Shown here one piece after another: positions 16,076 through 29,046 of a stretch of 64,000 bases of DNA. How positions within the stretch are numbered: the first letter of the stretch is position 1; each line of letters starts with the position of its first letter. The stretch is taken from assembly GCA_020160755.1 (NCBI GenBank), contig JAIUPN010000005.1, forward strand, positions 62,001 through 126,000, written 5' to 3'. A program made the position numbers and the translations under genes. The notes beneath the pieces were generated by a model, which did no database searches, had not been told where the DNA came from, and saw only the letters and a list, made by a program, of their open reading frames with translations. Origin of the DNA: Pseudomonadota bacterium (GTDB lineage: Bacteria > Pseudomonadota > Alphaproteobacteria > Sphingomonadales > Sphingomonadaceae).

Positions 16076-18789
16076 TGTCCTGTCTCCTGCTGTGGGGGTA
16101 CGGCAGGCCGAATCGAAGCCCACCAGTCTGCGATCTCCTGCCGCGCCGCATCATGCGCGGCAAGCAGTTGCGGCCAGCCGGGCTCGCCGCATGCGGCCGC
16201 GACGAGTTGCCGTGCCGCGGCGGTCGGCGGCTCGCCTTCGGGCGCGGTCAGTCGCAGCATCACGAGCATCCGCGCGAGCAGGCCGTGCGCGTCGCAGACC
16301 TCGGGCGGCGCCAGCCCCGCCGCCTTCAGGCACGCCAGCGCCGCGGCGATATTCGGGTCGTGACACTGCCCGCTCGCAAGCTGCGTCACCTGCATCGCGA
16401 ATTCGAGGTCGACGAGCCCGCCCGGCCCGCCCTTGATGTCGAGTGCGCCCTTTGGCGGTTTGTGCGCGGCGATCTTGCCGCGCATGTCGGCGGCATCGGC
16501 CGCAAGCTTCGCGGGATCGCGCGGGATCGTGAGCAACTCGGCGATAATGCGCCCAACCTCCGCTTTCGCCGCATCCGAACCATAGACCGGCCGCGCACGG
16601 AGCAGCGCCATATGCTCCCACGTCCACGCCTCTTCGCGCTGATAGCGTTCGAAGCTGTCGAGCGTGACGACGAGCGGGCCTTGCGCGCCCTGCGGCCGGA
16701 GGCGCGTATCGACGTCATAGAGCTTGCCCGCGGCGGTCGGCACCGACATCGCCGCGGTCACGCGCTGCGCGAGGCGGTTGTAATAGGTCGTCGCGCCGAG
16801 CGGGCGCGGCCCGTCGGATTCGGCGAGATGGTCGCCGGTGAACAGATAGATAAGGTCGAGGTCCGATGCGTGGGTCAGCGCCCGGCCGCCGAGCCGCCCG
16901 AGCGCGAGCACGACCAGTTCGCTGTCGGGGACGCGCCCGTGCGCCGCGACGAATTCGGCCACCGTCGCATCGGCAAGCACCTGCAGCGCGGTTTCGGCGA
17001 GTTCGGAATAACCGCACGCGATCGTCAGCGGGTCGGTCGCACCCGCGATCAGCTGCACGCCATAAGCGAAGCGCCGCTCACCGACGCGGTCGCGCACACG
17101 GTCGAGCAGCCGTTCATAGTCGAGCCCCGCAAGCCCCGACGCCCATTCGGCGCGTAGCTCGGCCTTGTTCGCCGGCGCCTCGAACGCGCGCTTGTCGATC
17201 AACCCCTCGATCAGCTCGACGCGCGCACCCAGCGCCTCGGCGAGCGTCGGCGCCAGCGACAAGGTGCGCGTCGCGATTTTGGCGAGTTCGGGCTGCGCCG
17301 CGAGCAGGTGGAAGAAGTTGATCGCGCTCGGCAAGCCCCCGACGAGCTTGTCGAAGCGCAGCAGCGTCGCCTGCGGATCGGGCGCCGCGCCCAGCGCCTT
17401 GACCAGTTCGGGCAGCACCGTTTCGAGCGCGCCCTGCGCCGCCGGGCTGCGCAGCGCGCGCAGCTTGCCACCGCGCCATTCGGCGATCGTACGCAGCGCC
17501 GCATCGGGCGGATCGAAACCCGCCGCCGTCAATTGCGCTGCCAGCCCCGCCTCGTCGCGCGGCAAGCCCGCGGTCACCGCGCGCTCGGCGACGAGCCGGT
17601 CGTAACAGGCGCCGACGTCGGTGACGACGGGCGCCAGCGCGGCGAGCAAAGCCGCGCCGTCGGCTTCGCCGTCGAGCCGCGCGACGCAATCGAGCGCCGC
17701 CTCCTGCGTGGGCAGGCTGTGCGTCTGCTGATCCTCGATCATCTGCAACCGGTGTTCGATCCGGCGCAGCACCGCATAATGGTCCGACAGCCGGGTCGCG
17801 ACTTCGGGTTCGACGCGCCCCGCCGCGGCGAGCGCGGCAAGCGCATCGACCGTCGCGGGCACGCGAAGCGACGGATCGCGCCCGCCATAGATGAGCTGGT
17901 GGACCTGCGCGAAAAACTCGATCTCGCGGATACCGCCGCGCCCGCGCTTGAGGTCGAAGCCGGGGCCGAAGGCCTGACCCTGCGCGAAATGGTCGCGGAT
18001 CCGGTCGCTCATCGCGCCGATTTCCTTGAGCTGCCGGAAATCGAGGCTGCGGCGCCAGATGAAGGGCTGGATCGCGGCCAGGAAATTCTCGCCCAGCGCG
18101 CGATCGCCCGCCGACGCGCGGCTGCGGATGAACGCCGCCTGCTCCCACGCCAGCGCTTCGGACTCATAATAGGAAATCGCCGCACTCTCGGGGAGCACGA
18201 TCGGCGTCACCTCGGGATGCGGGCGCAGGCGCAAATCGACGCGCAGCACATGCCCGTCGCCGGTGCGCGCCGACAAAATCTCGGTCATCCGCCGCGCGAT
18301 CCGCACCGCTGCCTCGCCGGGATCGTCGCGCTGCCGGCGCGGCAGCGTTTCGGGATCGAAAATCAGGATCGGGTCGATGTCGGACGAATAATTCAGCTCG
18401 TAACTGCCGAGCTTGCCGAGCGCGATCACCGAAAGCCCGCGCGGCTCTTCGCCGGGCACGCGCTCGGCAAAGGCCGCGGCGAGCGCCGCGTCGCACGCCC
18501 GGTCGGCAAAATCCGAGAGCAGCCGCGTCGTCGTCGCCACATCATGCTCGCCCGACAGGTCGCCGAGCGCGAGGAGCAGCGCCATCCGCCCGCGCCACTG
18601 GCGCAGCGTCCGCATGATATCGTCGTCCACTGCGGGCGCGGCGACATCGGCCAGCGCGGCATCGGTGCCGTCGGTCAGGAAACGGTCGACGTCGCAGGGA
18701 TGGAGTTCGGCCAGTCGCGCCAGAAACGGCGCATGCGCAGCAAGCCGGTCGAACGCCGACTGGCGGCGGGAAGCGTCCTCGGGTGTCAT
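16072..18789 (-). CDS. glnE: Bifunctional glutamine synthetase adenylyltransferase / adenylyl-removing enzyme
   Basis: Controls glutamine synthetase by adding and removing AMP in response to PII. The protein is 905 residues with two nucleotidyltransferase domains: an N-terminal one with SSDIDP (Asp137, Asp139) and a C-terminal one with ASDLDLIYLF (near residue 640), each followed by a helical domain. This is slightly shorter than the E. coli enzyme but typical for alphaproteobacteria. It is the first gene of a run with prxQ (4-base overlap) and DUF455. No glnA or PII gene is in the window. Confidence 0.95.
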   Translation of the reverse strand: MTPEDASRRQSAFDRLAAHAPFLARLAELHPCDVDRFLTDGTDAALADVAAPAVDDDIMRTLRQWRGRMALLLALGDLSGEHDVATTTRLLSDFADRACDAALAAAFAERVPGEEPRGLSVIALGKLGSYELNYSSDIDPILIFDPETLPRRQRDDPGEAAVRIARRMTEILSARTGDGHVLRVDLRLRPHPEVTPIVLPESAAISYYESEALAWEQAAFIRSRASAGDRALGENFLAAIQPFIWRRSLDFRQLKEIGAMSDRIRDHFAQGQAFGPGFDLKRGRGGIREIEFFAQVHQLIYGGRDPSLRVPATVDALAALAAAGRVEPEVATRLSDHYAVLRRIEHRLQMIEDQQTHSLPTQEAALDCVARLDGEADGAALLAALAPVVTDVGACYDRLVAERAVTAGLPRDEAGLAAQLTAAGFDPPDAALRTIAEWRGGKLRALRSPAAQGALETVLPELVKALGAAPDPQATLLRFDKLVGGLPSAINFFHLLAAQPELAKIATRTLSLAPTLAEALGARVELIEGLIDKRAFEAPANKAELRAEWASGLAGLDYERLLDRVRDRVGERRFAYGVQLIAGATDPLTIACGYSELAETALQVLADATVAEFVAAHGRVPDSELVVLALGRLGGRALTHASDLDLIYLFTGDHLAESDGPRPLGATTYYNRLAQRVTAAMSVPTAAGKLYDVDTRLRPQGAQGPLVVTLDSFERYQREEAWTWEHMALLRARPVYGSDAAKAEVGRIIAELLTIPRDPAKLAADAADMRGKIAAHKPPKGALDIKGGPGGLVDLEFAMQVTQLASGQCHDPNIAAALACLKAAGLAPPEVCDAHGLLARMLVMLRLTAPEGEPPTAAARQLVAAACGEPGWPQLLAAHDAARQEIADWWASIRPAVPPQQETGQ

Positions 18790-18853
18790 CGCCTCGCCCT
18801 ATCACCCGCGCCGCGGCGCGTGACAAGAGCGAGAGCCGGCACGCGCCGCGAGG

Positions 18854-19648
18854 TCAGGCCGGAATCGTCGATTCGTCGAAGAACAGCACCTGTGAAATCG
18901 CCGCGCGCAGCGTCGCGGGCTGGTACGGCTTGGTCAGCAGGAACGCCGGTTCGGGCCGGTCACCGGTGAGCAGCCGTTCGGGAAAGGCCGTGATGAAGAT
19001 GACCGGCACCTTCACTTCGGTCAGGATTTCCTGCACCGCCTCGATCCCCGAACTGTTGTCGGCGAGCTGGATGTCGGCGAGCACGAGGCCGGGCTGATGC
19101 TTCTGCGCCTCGTCGACCGCCTCGCGGTGCGTCGTCGCGACGCCGACGACATCGTGGCCGAGTTCGCGGACGATCATTTCGATGTCCATCGCGATGATCG
19201 GCTCATCCTCGATGATCAGGATGCGCGCGCGTGTCTGGCGGTCGATCTCGTCGGTCGCGTCGGCAATCAGCGCGCGCACCGTCTCGGCATCACGGCCGAT
19301 GATGCGGCCCGTGTCCTCGAAGCTGAAACCCTCGACCGCGGTCAGCAGCAACGCCTGCCGCGCGAGCGACGGAATGCGGCGCAGCCGTGCGTCGGCGATC
19401 GCAATCTCGGTCAGCGTGCCGTCATCCTTCGCCGCGGCCTGTTCGGCGATCAGCCCGAAATTGTCGTGGATCATGCGATAGAGCTGGACCCGCAAATCGG
19501 CGCCGGTGTCGACCGCGCCGGGGTTCGCGACCAGCGTTTCGAGCAGCCGTGCGACCAGCGCATCGCCGCTCTGCTGGTTTCCGGAAATGGACCGGCCATA
19601 ACGCCGCAGATACGGGAGATGCGGCGCAACCCACTGACCCAATGACAT
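18854..19648 (-). CDS. phyR: General stress response regulator PhyR
   Basis: Master regulator of the alphaproteobacterial general stress response. An N-terminal sigma-factor-like domain (residues 1-135, with the RQALLLTAVEGFSFEDTGRIIGRD region 4-like part) is fused to a C-terminal receiver with phospho-Asp192 in LVLADIQLAD and acidic pocket Glu147/Asp148. When phosphorylated it binds the anti-sigma factor NepR and frees EcfG. 264 residues is the normal length. A good ribosome site (AGGAG) precedes the ATG. It is divergent from nepR (210-base intergenic region), the usual local arrangement, but ecfG is not beside them. Confidence 0.96.
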   Translation of the reverse strand: MSLGQWVAPHLPYLRRYGRSISGNQQSGDALVARLLETLVANPGAVDTGADLRVQLYRMIHDNFGLIAEQAAAKDDGTLTEIAIADARLRRIPSLARQALLLTAVEGFSFEDTGRIIGRDAETVRALIADATDEIDRQTRARILIIEDEPIIAMDIEMIVRELGHDVVGVATTHREAVDEAQKHQPGLVLADIQLADNSSGIEAVQEILTEVKVPVIFITAFPERLLTGDRPEPAFLLTKPYQPATLRAAISQVLFFDESTIPA

Positions 19649-19749
19649 ATTCTATCTCCTGAAAGCGGCGGAATCCGGGGCGAACGCGTCCGGAAAAGGG
19701 ACAAATCCGTACGCTTCCCCGCCCCGCATCCTATATATTTCGACGTTAT

Positions 19750-19774
19750 GGAACGATTTAACCGCAAATTGGTT
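19750..19774 (+). promoter_or_regulatory. Candidate EcfG-type promoter for nepR
   Basis: GGAAC at 19750-19754, then 16 bases, then GGTT at 19771-19774. The EcfG consensus is GGAAC-N16/17-CGTT, so the -10 has one mismatch. It points toward nepR, 85 bases upstream of its ATG. A second GGAAC at 19785 has no matching -10. Confidence 0.35.
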
Positions 19775-19858
19775 TCATGGGGAAGGAACAAACGCGCCAT
19801 TGCTCTTTGGTGTACGCGCGGTTAGCAAAAGGCCCCATGTCCAGCGGAAGCGCCCATA

Positions 19859-20029
19859 ATGTCGTCTAAAACCGGTTCGCCGCGCGGCGAAACCTCCGGC
19901 AAGGACGCGGATAAAAAACCTTCCGCCAAGGAGCAGGACGTCAACGGCGCCCTGCGCCGCGCCTATGAATCGACCGTCGACGAGACGATTCCCCAGTCCC
20001 TGCTCGATTTGCTGAGCAAGCTCGACTGA
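19859..20029 (+). CDS. nepR: Anti-sigma factor NepR
   Basis: A 56-residue protein. The C-terminal half LRRAYESTVDETIPQSLLDLLSKL is the NepR signature (LRxxYxxxxxExIPxxxxDLLxxL), preceded by a charged, probably disordered tail rich in Ser, Gly and Lys. NepR holds the EcfG sigma factor inactive and is itself captured by phospho-PhyR. It is divergent from phyR and converges with tgt, whose last base pairs lie two bases beyond the nepR stop. Unusually, no ecfG follows it in an operon. ATG at 19859 with GGAAGC upstream. Confidence 0.88.
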   Translation: MSSKTGSPRGETSGKDADKKPSAKEQDVNGALRRAYESTVDETIPQSLLDLLSKLD

Positions 20030-20030
20030 C

Positions 20031-21164
<1,134 letters not shown>

Positions 21165-21202
21165 CTATGGCGGCGCGCGGGTCAAAAGTCGAGGCCGGGC
21201 GG

Positions 21203-21691
21203 TCACGCCTTCGCGTGTTCGCTCGACGGCTCCTCCCCGGCCGCCTTCGCCTTTTCCTTCGGTTTTTGCTTTTCGAATATCCTGATCAGCTCGCGCTTCT
21301 TGGTGTCCGACAGGCCCTTTTCGGCCTGCGGGAACATCTCTTCCTCCTCCTCGTCGATGTGGTGGAGGTAGCGGTCCTTCATCGTGCGGAAGCGTGTGAG
21401 CCAGCCGGTCGAGGAAAAATCCATCTCGTACAGCTCGGTCAGATAATCCTCGATCTCCTTATGCTCGGCGACGCTGTGCTGCGCTTCGTCGCGAAGATCC
21501 GGGTTCGCGAGCATCGTCGCGTAGAGCGACATCTCCTCCGACGCCGCGTGCGCGGTCACCTCGACGCGAAAGGTTTCGAACAGAGTGCGACGTTCGTCGC
21601 TGTCGCCCTGCGTCGCATCGATCCGGTCAAGGAGTTCGCGGTGCCGGTCGTGATCGGCCTTCAGCCGCGCAAAGATTTTGGTCTCGCTCAT
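21203..21691 (-). CDS. Hemerythrin HHE-domain protein
   Basis: A 162-residue protein with a single hemerythrin-like four-helix domain. Visible ligand pattern: KADHDRHRELL, AHAASEEMSLY, EHKEIEDYL and HHIDEEEEEMFP, which would bind a di-iron centre. Likely roles are oxygen or nitric oxide sensing, or iron handling. The C-terminus is a Lys/Glu/Ala-rich tail. It stands alone between tgt and the GGDEF-EAL gene. Confidence 0.88.
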   Translation of the reverse strand: MSETKIFARLKADHDRHRELLDRIDATQGDSDERRTLFETFRVEVTAHAASEEMSLYATMLANPDLRDEAQHSVAEHKEIEDYLTELYEMDFSSTGWLTRFRTMKDRYLHHIDEEEEEMFPQAEKGLSDTKKRELIRIFEKQKPKEKAKAAGEEPSSEHAKA

Positions 21692-21752
21692 GTCGGTCTC
21701 CGTCCGTTGGCGGTCGGAGACAAAACGGTTCAGCGCCCGCGGAGTTCCGGCG

Positions 21753-23897
21753 TCACGCCGCCTTCCAGTCGGCGGTGGTTGTGAACGACGGCAGCGCGAG
21801 CGCGCCCGTCTGCTGCGCGGCCGCGGCGATCAGATAGGGCGAGACGCGGTGCCGCGTACACAGCCCGCCATTGCCGTCGCTGACCATCGTCTGTTCGAAT
21901 TCGACGCCTTGCTGATGCTTCATCGACCGCCGGACGGTCGCGGTGACGAGCTGGCCCTCGCCGAAATCGATGACGAAGCGCGTACCGACGGGGACGTCCA
22001 ATATGCCTTCGATAAAGGCGCCCGTGGCCGACAGGTTGCGGATGACGACGCCATAGCGGTGATTGTCGTGGATCGCGCCGACCTTGCGGAACAGCGAGAA
22101 GCGATCGTTGCGCTGGCGCGCCGGCCCCGCGGGCTTGATCGTCCACGATCCGGCTTCGGCATGTTCGAGCAGTTCGGCCTGCGGCACCGCCTTGCTGTAG
22201 ACATAGCCCTGGACGTGGCTGACGTTGAGCTTGCGGACGAGGTCGAGCTGGTCGAGCGATTCGATGCCCTCGGCGGTCGTCTCCATCTCCAGCGCCTCGG
22301 CGAGCGCGACGATCGCGGCGATGATCGCGCCGTTGCGCGACCCCGGAATCGTCGCATCGCGGACAAAGCTCTGGTCGATCTTGATCTTGTCGAACGGCGC
22401 CGATTGCAGATAGCCGAGCGACGAATAGCCGGTGCCGAAATCGTCGAGCGCGAGCCGCACGCCGAGACCCTTCAACGCCTTGAACATCCGGCTCGTTTCC
22501 GCCGAATCGGCGAGGAACACGCTTTCGGTGATTTCGAGCTCGAGCCGGTCGGGCGCGAGCCCCGTCGCCGCCAGCGCGTTCGCGACGATCTTGGGCAGAT
22601 CGGGGTTCGCAAACTGGATCGGCGAGACATTGACCGCGACGCGCATCTCGCCCGGCCACCGCGCCGCATCCTCGCACGCCTTGCGCAGCACCCATTCGCC
22701 GAGCGGCCAGATCAGATTGGCTTCTTCGGCGATCGGGATGAATACGGCGGGAGATATCCTCCCCCGCTCGCGGTGCGTCCAGCGGACGAGCGCCTCGACC
22801 CCCGTCACCATGTCCGACCGCGAATGGACGACGGGCTGATAACCCAGTTCGATCTCGCCGCGCGCGAGCGCGTCGCGCAGATCCTCTTCGAGCACGCGCC
22901 GGTCCTCGGCCGCCTGATGCAGGTCGCTCGAATAAAAGGCGAAGCGGCCGCGGCCATTGCCCTTTGCGGCGTAAAGCGCGAGGTCGGCGTTGCGCACGAG
23001 ATCGTCGCTGCTAAGCCCGTCGAAGGGCGCGATGGCGACGCCCACCGACACCCCGATGATGCAACGGCTGCCCTCGACCGAATAGGGCTGCGACAGGCTG
23101 GCGATGATCTCGGCCGCCATGTCGCCCAGTTTGCCGCGATCCTCGATGTCGGGGAGGATGATCTGGAACTCGTCGCCACCGAGGCGGCTGACCATCTCGC
23201 GGTCGCCGACGATCTTCAGCAGGCGCTCGGCGACCTGCTTCAGCAGCGCGTCGCCCGCCGGATGGCCGAGCGTGTCGTTGACCTGCTTGAAGCGGTCGAG
23301 GTCGAGCAGCATGGTCGCGCACGACCGCTGCTGCTGCACGAAGGCTGCCAGCGTCGCCTCCAGCTTTTTGGAGATATGGAAACGATTGGCCAGCCCGGTC
23401 AGCGAGTCATAGAGTGCGAGGCGCGAGGCATCCTCGGCGGAGCGGCGCTGCGCGGTGATGTCGGTGCCGCTGCCGCGATATCCGGCGAATTTGCCGCCGC
23501 CGTCGAATTGCGGACAGCCCGAAATCGCCCACCAGCGATCGTCGCCCTCGAACGCGCTGCGCAGCGGCAATTCGTCGAACCGCGACTGTCTGGTCAGCAG
23601 GAACGGCAGCGTGCGCTGGCGTTCGCCATGGCTGTCGACCGGCAGGAACAGGTCGACAAGCGGCGTACCGAGCAGCGCCCCGCTCGTGCGTCCCATCAAT
23701 TGCGCGACCGAATCGGTGATATAGGTGAGCCGCCCCCCGGCATCGGTCGACCAGAACCACCCCTGACCGCTTTCCTCGTAATTGCGAACGAGCAGGAGCG
23801 CATCCGCGGCCGCAAGCGCCGATTCAGCTTCGGCGCGCGGCGGCGCGAGGCGCACCCCGATCTTCCCGAAAAATCCGCGTTCGGCGCCGCCCGGCAC
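21753..23897 (-). CDS. PAS-GGDEF-EAL-PilZ cyclic di-GMP protein
   Basis: A 714-residue cytosolic protein with a PAS domain (about 40-150), a GGDEF domain with intact GGDEF at residues 240-244, an EAL domain with EALVRW at 368-373 plus ELEITES, DDFGTGYSSL and AEGIES, and a C-terminal PilZ-like domain (about 590-690, with NLSATGAFI). Catalytic residues of both cyclase and phosphodiesterase are present. The inhibitory RxxD site is absent: the positions read GDRE. PilZ RxxxR motif is not clear. The first codon is a GTG placed directly after an in-frame stop, so no longer version exists. Confidence 0.9.
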   Translation of the reverse strand: MPGGAERGFFGKIGVRLAPPRAEAESALAAADALLLVRNYEESGQGWFWSTDAGGRLTYITDSVAQLMGRTSGALLGTPLVDLFLPVDSHGERQRTLPFLLTRQSRFDELPLRSAFEGDDRWWAISGCPQFDGGGKFAGYRGSGTDITAQRRSAEDASRLALYDSLTGLANRFHISKKLEATLAAFVQQQRSCATMLLDLDRFKQVNDTLGHPAGDALLKQVAERLLKIVGDREMVSRLGGDEFQIILPDIEDRGKLGDMAAEIIASLSQPYSVEGSRCIIGVSVGVAIAPFDGLSSDDLVRNADLALYAAKGNGRGRFAFYSSDLHQAAEDRRVLEEDLRDALARGEIELGYQPVVHSRSDMVTGVEALVRWTHRERGRISPAVFIPIAEEANLIWPLGEWVLRKACEDAARWPGEMRVAVNVSPIQFANPDLPKIVANALAATGLAPDRLELEITESVFLADSAETSRMFKALKGLGVRLALDDFGTGYSSLGYLQSAPFDKIKIDQSFVRDATIPGSRNGAIIAAIVALAEALEMETTAEGIESLDQLDLVRKLNVSHVQGYVYSKAVPQAELLEHAEAGSWTIKPAGPARQRNDRFSLFRKVGAIHDNHRYGVVIRNLSATGAFIEGILDVPVGTRFVIDFGEGQLVTATVRRSMKHQQGVEFEQTMVSDGNGGLCTRHRVSPYLIAAAAQQTGALALPSFTTTADWKAA

Positions 23898-24019
23898 TCA
23901 TGGTCCCCTGTCGCGATCCGGGCGGGGCGCCGGATCATCGTGCTACATTGTCATATTGGTCCCCACCAACAGGGGCGATTTGCCTGAAATCCCTTGCGAA
24001 TCCGTAAATGCCCGGCCGC

Positions 24020-25572
<1,553 letters not shown>

Positions 25573-25658
25573 GGCGTGCTACGCCGCGCGGGTGCCGGCC
25601 GATGGCCCCGGCGCTTCGACTATACCGCCGCCGACCTGCCCCGGCAGCATCTTTGCCA

Positions 25659-26690
25659 TTATCGCTTCGGCAGCAACAGGCTCGCGTCGCCATAGCTGTA
25701 AAAGCGATAGCCTTCGCCGATCGCATGGGCATAGGCCGACTGCATCACGTCGAGCCCCATCAGCGCACTGACCAGCATGAACAGGGTCGAGCGCGGCAGG
25801 TGGAAATTGGTCATCAGCCCGTCGATCGCCCTGAAGCGGTAGCCGGGGGTGATGAAGATCGCTGTGTCGCCCGCGAAAGGCGCGATCGTGCCGTCGTCCT
25901 CTGCCGCGCTTTCGAGCAGGCGAAGGCTGGTGGTGCCGACCGCGATCACGCGGCCGCCCGCAGCGCGCACCGCATTGAGCCGCGCAGCCGTATCGGCCTC
26001 GATCCGCCCCCATTCGGCGTGCATGACATGGTCTTCGGTGTCGTCGGCCTTCACCGGCAGGAAAGTGCCCGCGCCGACATGCAGCGTCAGCGTTTCGCTC
26101 GCGACACCCGCGGCGGCCAGCGCAGCGAGCAGGCCGGGCGTGAAGTGCAGCGCGGCGGTCGGCGCCGCGACCGCACCGTCTTCGCGCGCAAACATCGTCT
26201 GGTAATCGCTGCGGTCGTCCTCGTCGGTGGCCCGCTTGCCCGCGATATAGGGCGGCAGCGGCATCGTGCCGGCGCGTTCGAGCAGGACTTCGACCGGTTC
26301 GTCGCCGGCAAAGGCGAGGATGAAGCTGCCGTCGGCGAGCCGTTCCTCGGCGACCGCTTCGACCCCGGCGCCGAAATCGACGCTCTCGCCGACGCGCAGC
26401 CGCTTGGCGTTGCGGACAAATGCCTGCCAGCGGCGCAGGTCGATCCGCTTGTGCAAGGTGGCGCCGATCTTTGCGTCGCCCCTCCGCCCTTCGAGCTGCG
26501 CCGGAATGACGCGCGTGTCGTTGAAGACAAGGCAGTCGCCGGGCCGCAGCCATTGGGGCAGGTCGCCAACCCCCGCGTCGACCATCGCGCCGCCGTCGAC
26601 CACGAGCATCCGCGCCGCATCGCGCGGCCGCGCGGGGCGGAGCGCGATGCGCTCGTTGGGCAGTTCGAAATCGAAGGCGTCGACGCGCAT
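25659..26690 (-). CDS. queA: S-adenosylmethionine:tRNA ribosyltransferase-isomerase
   Basis: Converts preQ1 at tRNA position 34 to epoxyqueuosine using the ribosyl part of SAM. The 343-residue protein has the QueA landmarks: [53 protein letters not shown] and YRFYSYGDA near the C-terminus. It follows the cyclophilin gene by 36 bases on the same strand, a neighbourhood (cyclophilin-queA, tgt nearby) common in alphaproteobacteria. Confidence 0.96.
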   Translation of the reverse strand: MRVDAFDFELPNERIALRPARPRDAARMLVVDGGAMVDAGVGDLPQWLRPGDCLVFNDTRVIPAQLEGRRGDAKIGATLHKRIDLRRWQAFVRNAKRLRVGESVDFGAGVEAVAEERLADGSFILAFAGDEPVEVLLERAGTMPLPPYIAGKRATDEDDRSDYQTMFAREDGAVAAPTAALHFTPGLLAALAAAGVASETLTLHVGAGTFLPVKADDTEDHVMHAEWGRIEADTAARLNAVRAAGGRVIAVGTTSLRLLESAAEDDGTIAPFAGDTAIFITPGYRFRAIDGLMTNFHLPRSTLFMLVSALMGLDVMQSAYAHAIGEGYRFYSYGDASLLLPKR

Positions 26691-26726
26691 GGCGAGGGTC
26701 AGGTCCTGGCGGGCGCGTCGCCGCGC

Positions 26727-27527
<801 letters not shown>

Positions 27528-27613
27528 GCTGGATCGGCCTTTGGATAATAAACTGGATTTGCGCCCCGATGGCGGGCCGTAGCCGGAAAAAGCTGAACGC
27601 TCAATGATCGGTA

Positions 27614-28120
27614 TCAGCGCTCGCCCTGAAGGAGTCCCCGCTCGGCGATACGCGCGACCACGGCGTCGCGGACCGGAGGCGTCACGAATTTCCGGATGTC
27701 ACCGCCAAAGATCGCAATTTCCTTGACCAGTCGCGACGCGATCGGCTGCAATCCAACGTCGGCCATCAGGAACACCGTTTCGATCCGGTCGTTCAATTGC
27801 TGGTTCATGCCCGCCATCTGATATTCATATTCGAAGTCGGCGACGGCGCGCAGCCCGCGGACGATCATGTTCGCGCCCTCGCGCTCGGCAAAGTCCATCA
27901 GCAGCGAGTTGAAGCCGACGACGCGGATATCGCCCTCGATCGACGCGACCTCGGCCTTCACCATCGCGATGCGTTCGTCATCGTCGAACATCGGCGATTT
28001 GGTGATGTTGGTCGTCACCCCGATCACCAGCCGGTCGACCAGTTTCGCGCCGCGGCGGATGATGTCCATATGCCCGAGCGTGATCGGATCGAACGTACCC
28101 GGATAAACCCCCACCCGCAT
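27614..28120 (-). CDS. coaD: Pantetheine-phosphate adenylyltransferase
   Basis: Penultimate step of coenzyme A synthesis: 4'-phosphopantetheine plus ATP gives dephospho-CoA. It is 168 residues with YPGTFDPITLGHMDII (the TxGH nucleotidyl motif), IVRGLRAVADFEYEYQMAGMN, and the C-terminal VKEIAIFGGDI.KFV. I use the ATG at 28120, which shares its A with the ispA stop (TGATG); a TTG one codon earlier is less likely. Confidence 0.95.
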   Translation of the reverse strand: MRVGVYPGTFDPITLGHMDIIRRGAKLVDRLVIGVTTNITKSPMFDDDERIAMVKAEVASIEGDIRVVGFNSLLMDFAEREGANMIVRGLRAVADFEYEYQMAGMNQQLNDRIETVFLMADVGLQPIASRLVKEIAIFGGDIRKFVTPPVRDAVVARIAERGLLQGER

Positions 28121-29040
28121 CAACGGTCCCTTTCCACGACATAGCGCGCGATCGCGCGCAGCAGCGCCGCCTCTTCGCCGAAATTCGACAGATGCGCGAT
28201 CGCCTGTTCGACCAGCGCGGTCGCCTGTTCGCGCGCGCGCTCGATCCCCATCAAGGTGACGAAGGTCGCCTTGCCGGCGGCATCATCCTTGTGCAGCGCC
28301 TTGCCCGCGAGATTTTCGTCGCCCTCGACGTCCATGATGTCGTCGGCGATCTGGAAGGCGAGCCCGATGTCGCGCGCATAGCCGCGCAGCGGCGTGCGGC
28401 CTTCGGGCGGGATGCGCGCGAGGATCGCGCCCGCTTCGACCGAAAAGGCGATCAGCGCCCCCGTCTTGAGCTGCTGGAGCCGCGTGACCGTCGGCAGGTC
28501 GAAATTCGATGTCTCGGCGGCGAGATCCATCATCTGTCCGCCCGCCATGCCCGCGGGCCCCGCGGCGCGCGCGAGTTCGCAGCAAAGCTCGCCGCGCACG
28601 AACGGGTCGGCGCTGGTCACCGGGTCGCAAAGCCATTCGAACGCGAGCGCATGGAGCGAATCGCCCGCGAGCACGGCGGTCGCCTCGTCGAAGGCCTTGT
28701 GCACCGTCGGCTTGCCGCGGCGCACATCATCGTCGTCCATGCACGGCAAATCGTCGTGGATCAGCGAATAGACATGCATCGCCTCGACCGCCGCGCCGAC
28801 GCGCAGGGTCAGGTCGCGATCGACGTGGAACAGGTCGCCTGCCGCGCGCACGAGCAGCGGGCGCAACCGCTTGCCGCCGGCGATCGCGGCATGGCGCATC
28901 GCTTCATAGAGCGGTCCGCGCGGGTCGGCGGGGATGGTCAGCAGCTGGTCGAACAGCCGGTCGATCCCCTCGGCCACCTCGGCCTGCGCGCTCAGGAGCA
29001 ATTGCGTTCCGCGCGAAACATCGCTGTCGACCGACGCCAT
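28120..29040 (-). CDS. ispA: Polyprenyl (farnesyl) diphosphate synthase
   Basis: Prenyl chain elongation from DMAPP/GPP and IPP, giving farnesyl diphosphate for quinone, carotenoid and undecaprenyl synthesis. The 306-residue protein has the first aspartate motif (LIHDDLPCMDDDDVRRGKPTVH) and the second (QIADDIMDVEGD). Position between xseB (6 bases upstream) and coaD, and the length, fit IspA; geranylgeranyl synthase activity cannot be excluded from sequence. Confidence 0.9.
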   Translation of the reverse strand: MASVDSDVSRGTQLLLSAQAEVAEGIDRLFDQLLTIPADPRGPLYEAMRHAAIAGGKRLRPLLVRAAGDLFHVDRDLTLRVGAAVEAMHVYSLIHDDLPCMDDDDVRRGKPTVHKAFDEATAVLAGDSLHALAFEWLCDPVTSADPFVRGELCCELARAAGPAGMAGGQMMDLAAETSNFDLPTVTRLQQLKTGALIAFSVEAGAILARIPPEGRTPLRGYARDIGLAFQIADDIMDVEGDENLAGKALHKDDAAGKATFVTLMGIERAREQATALVEQAIAHLSNFGEEAALLRAIARYVVERDR

Positions 29041-29046
29041 GGCGGA

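Noticed and set aside
19785..19789. Second GGAAC upstream of nepR
   Set aside because: No CGTT-like -10 at 16-17 bases downstream.
23915..23936. GATCCGG/CCGGATC inverted repeat upstream of the GGDEF-EAL gene
   Set aside because: Short, without conserved riboswitch features; no similarity to a c-di-GMP riboswitch that I can see.
21678..23987. Open frame of 769 codons on the plus strand
   Set aside because: Antisense to the PAS-GGDEF-EAL-PilZ gene; composition is Arg/Asp-rich and it has no domain.
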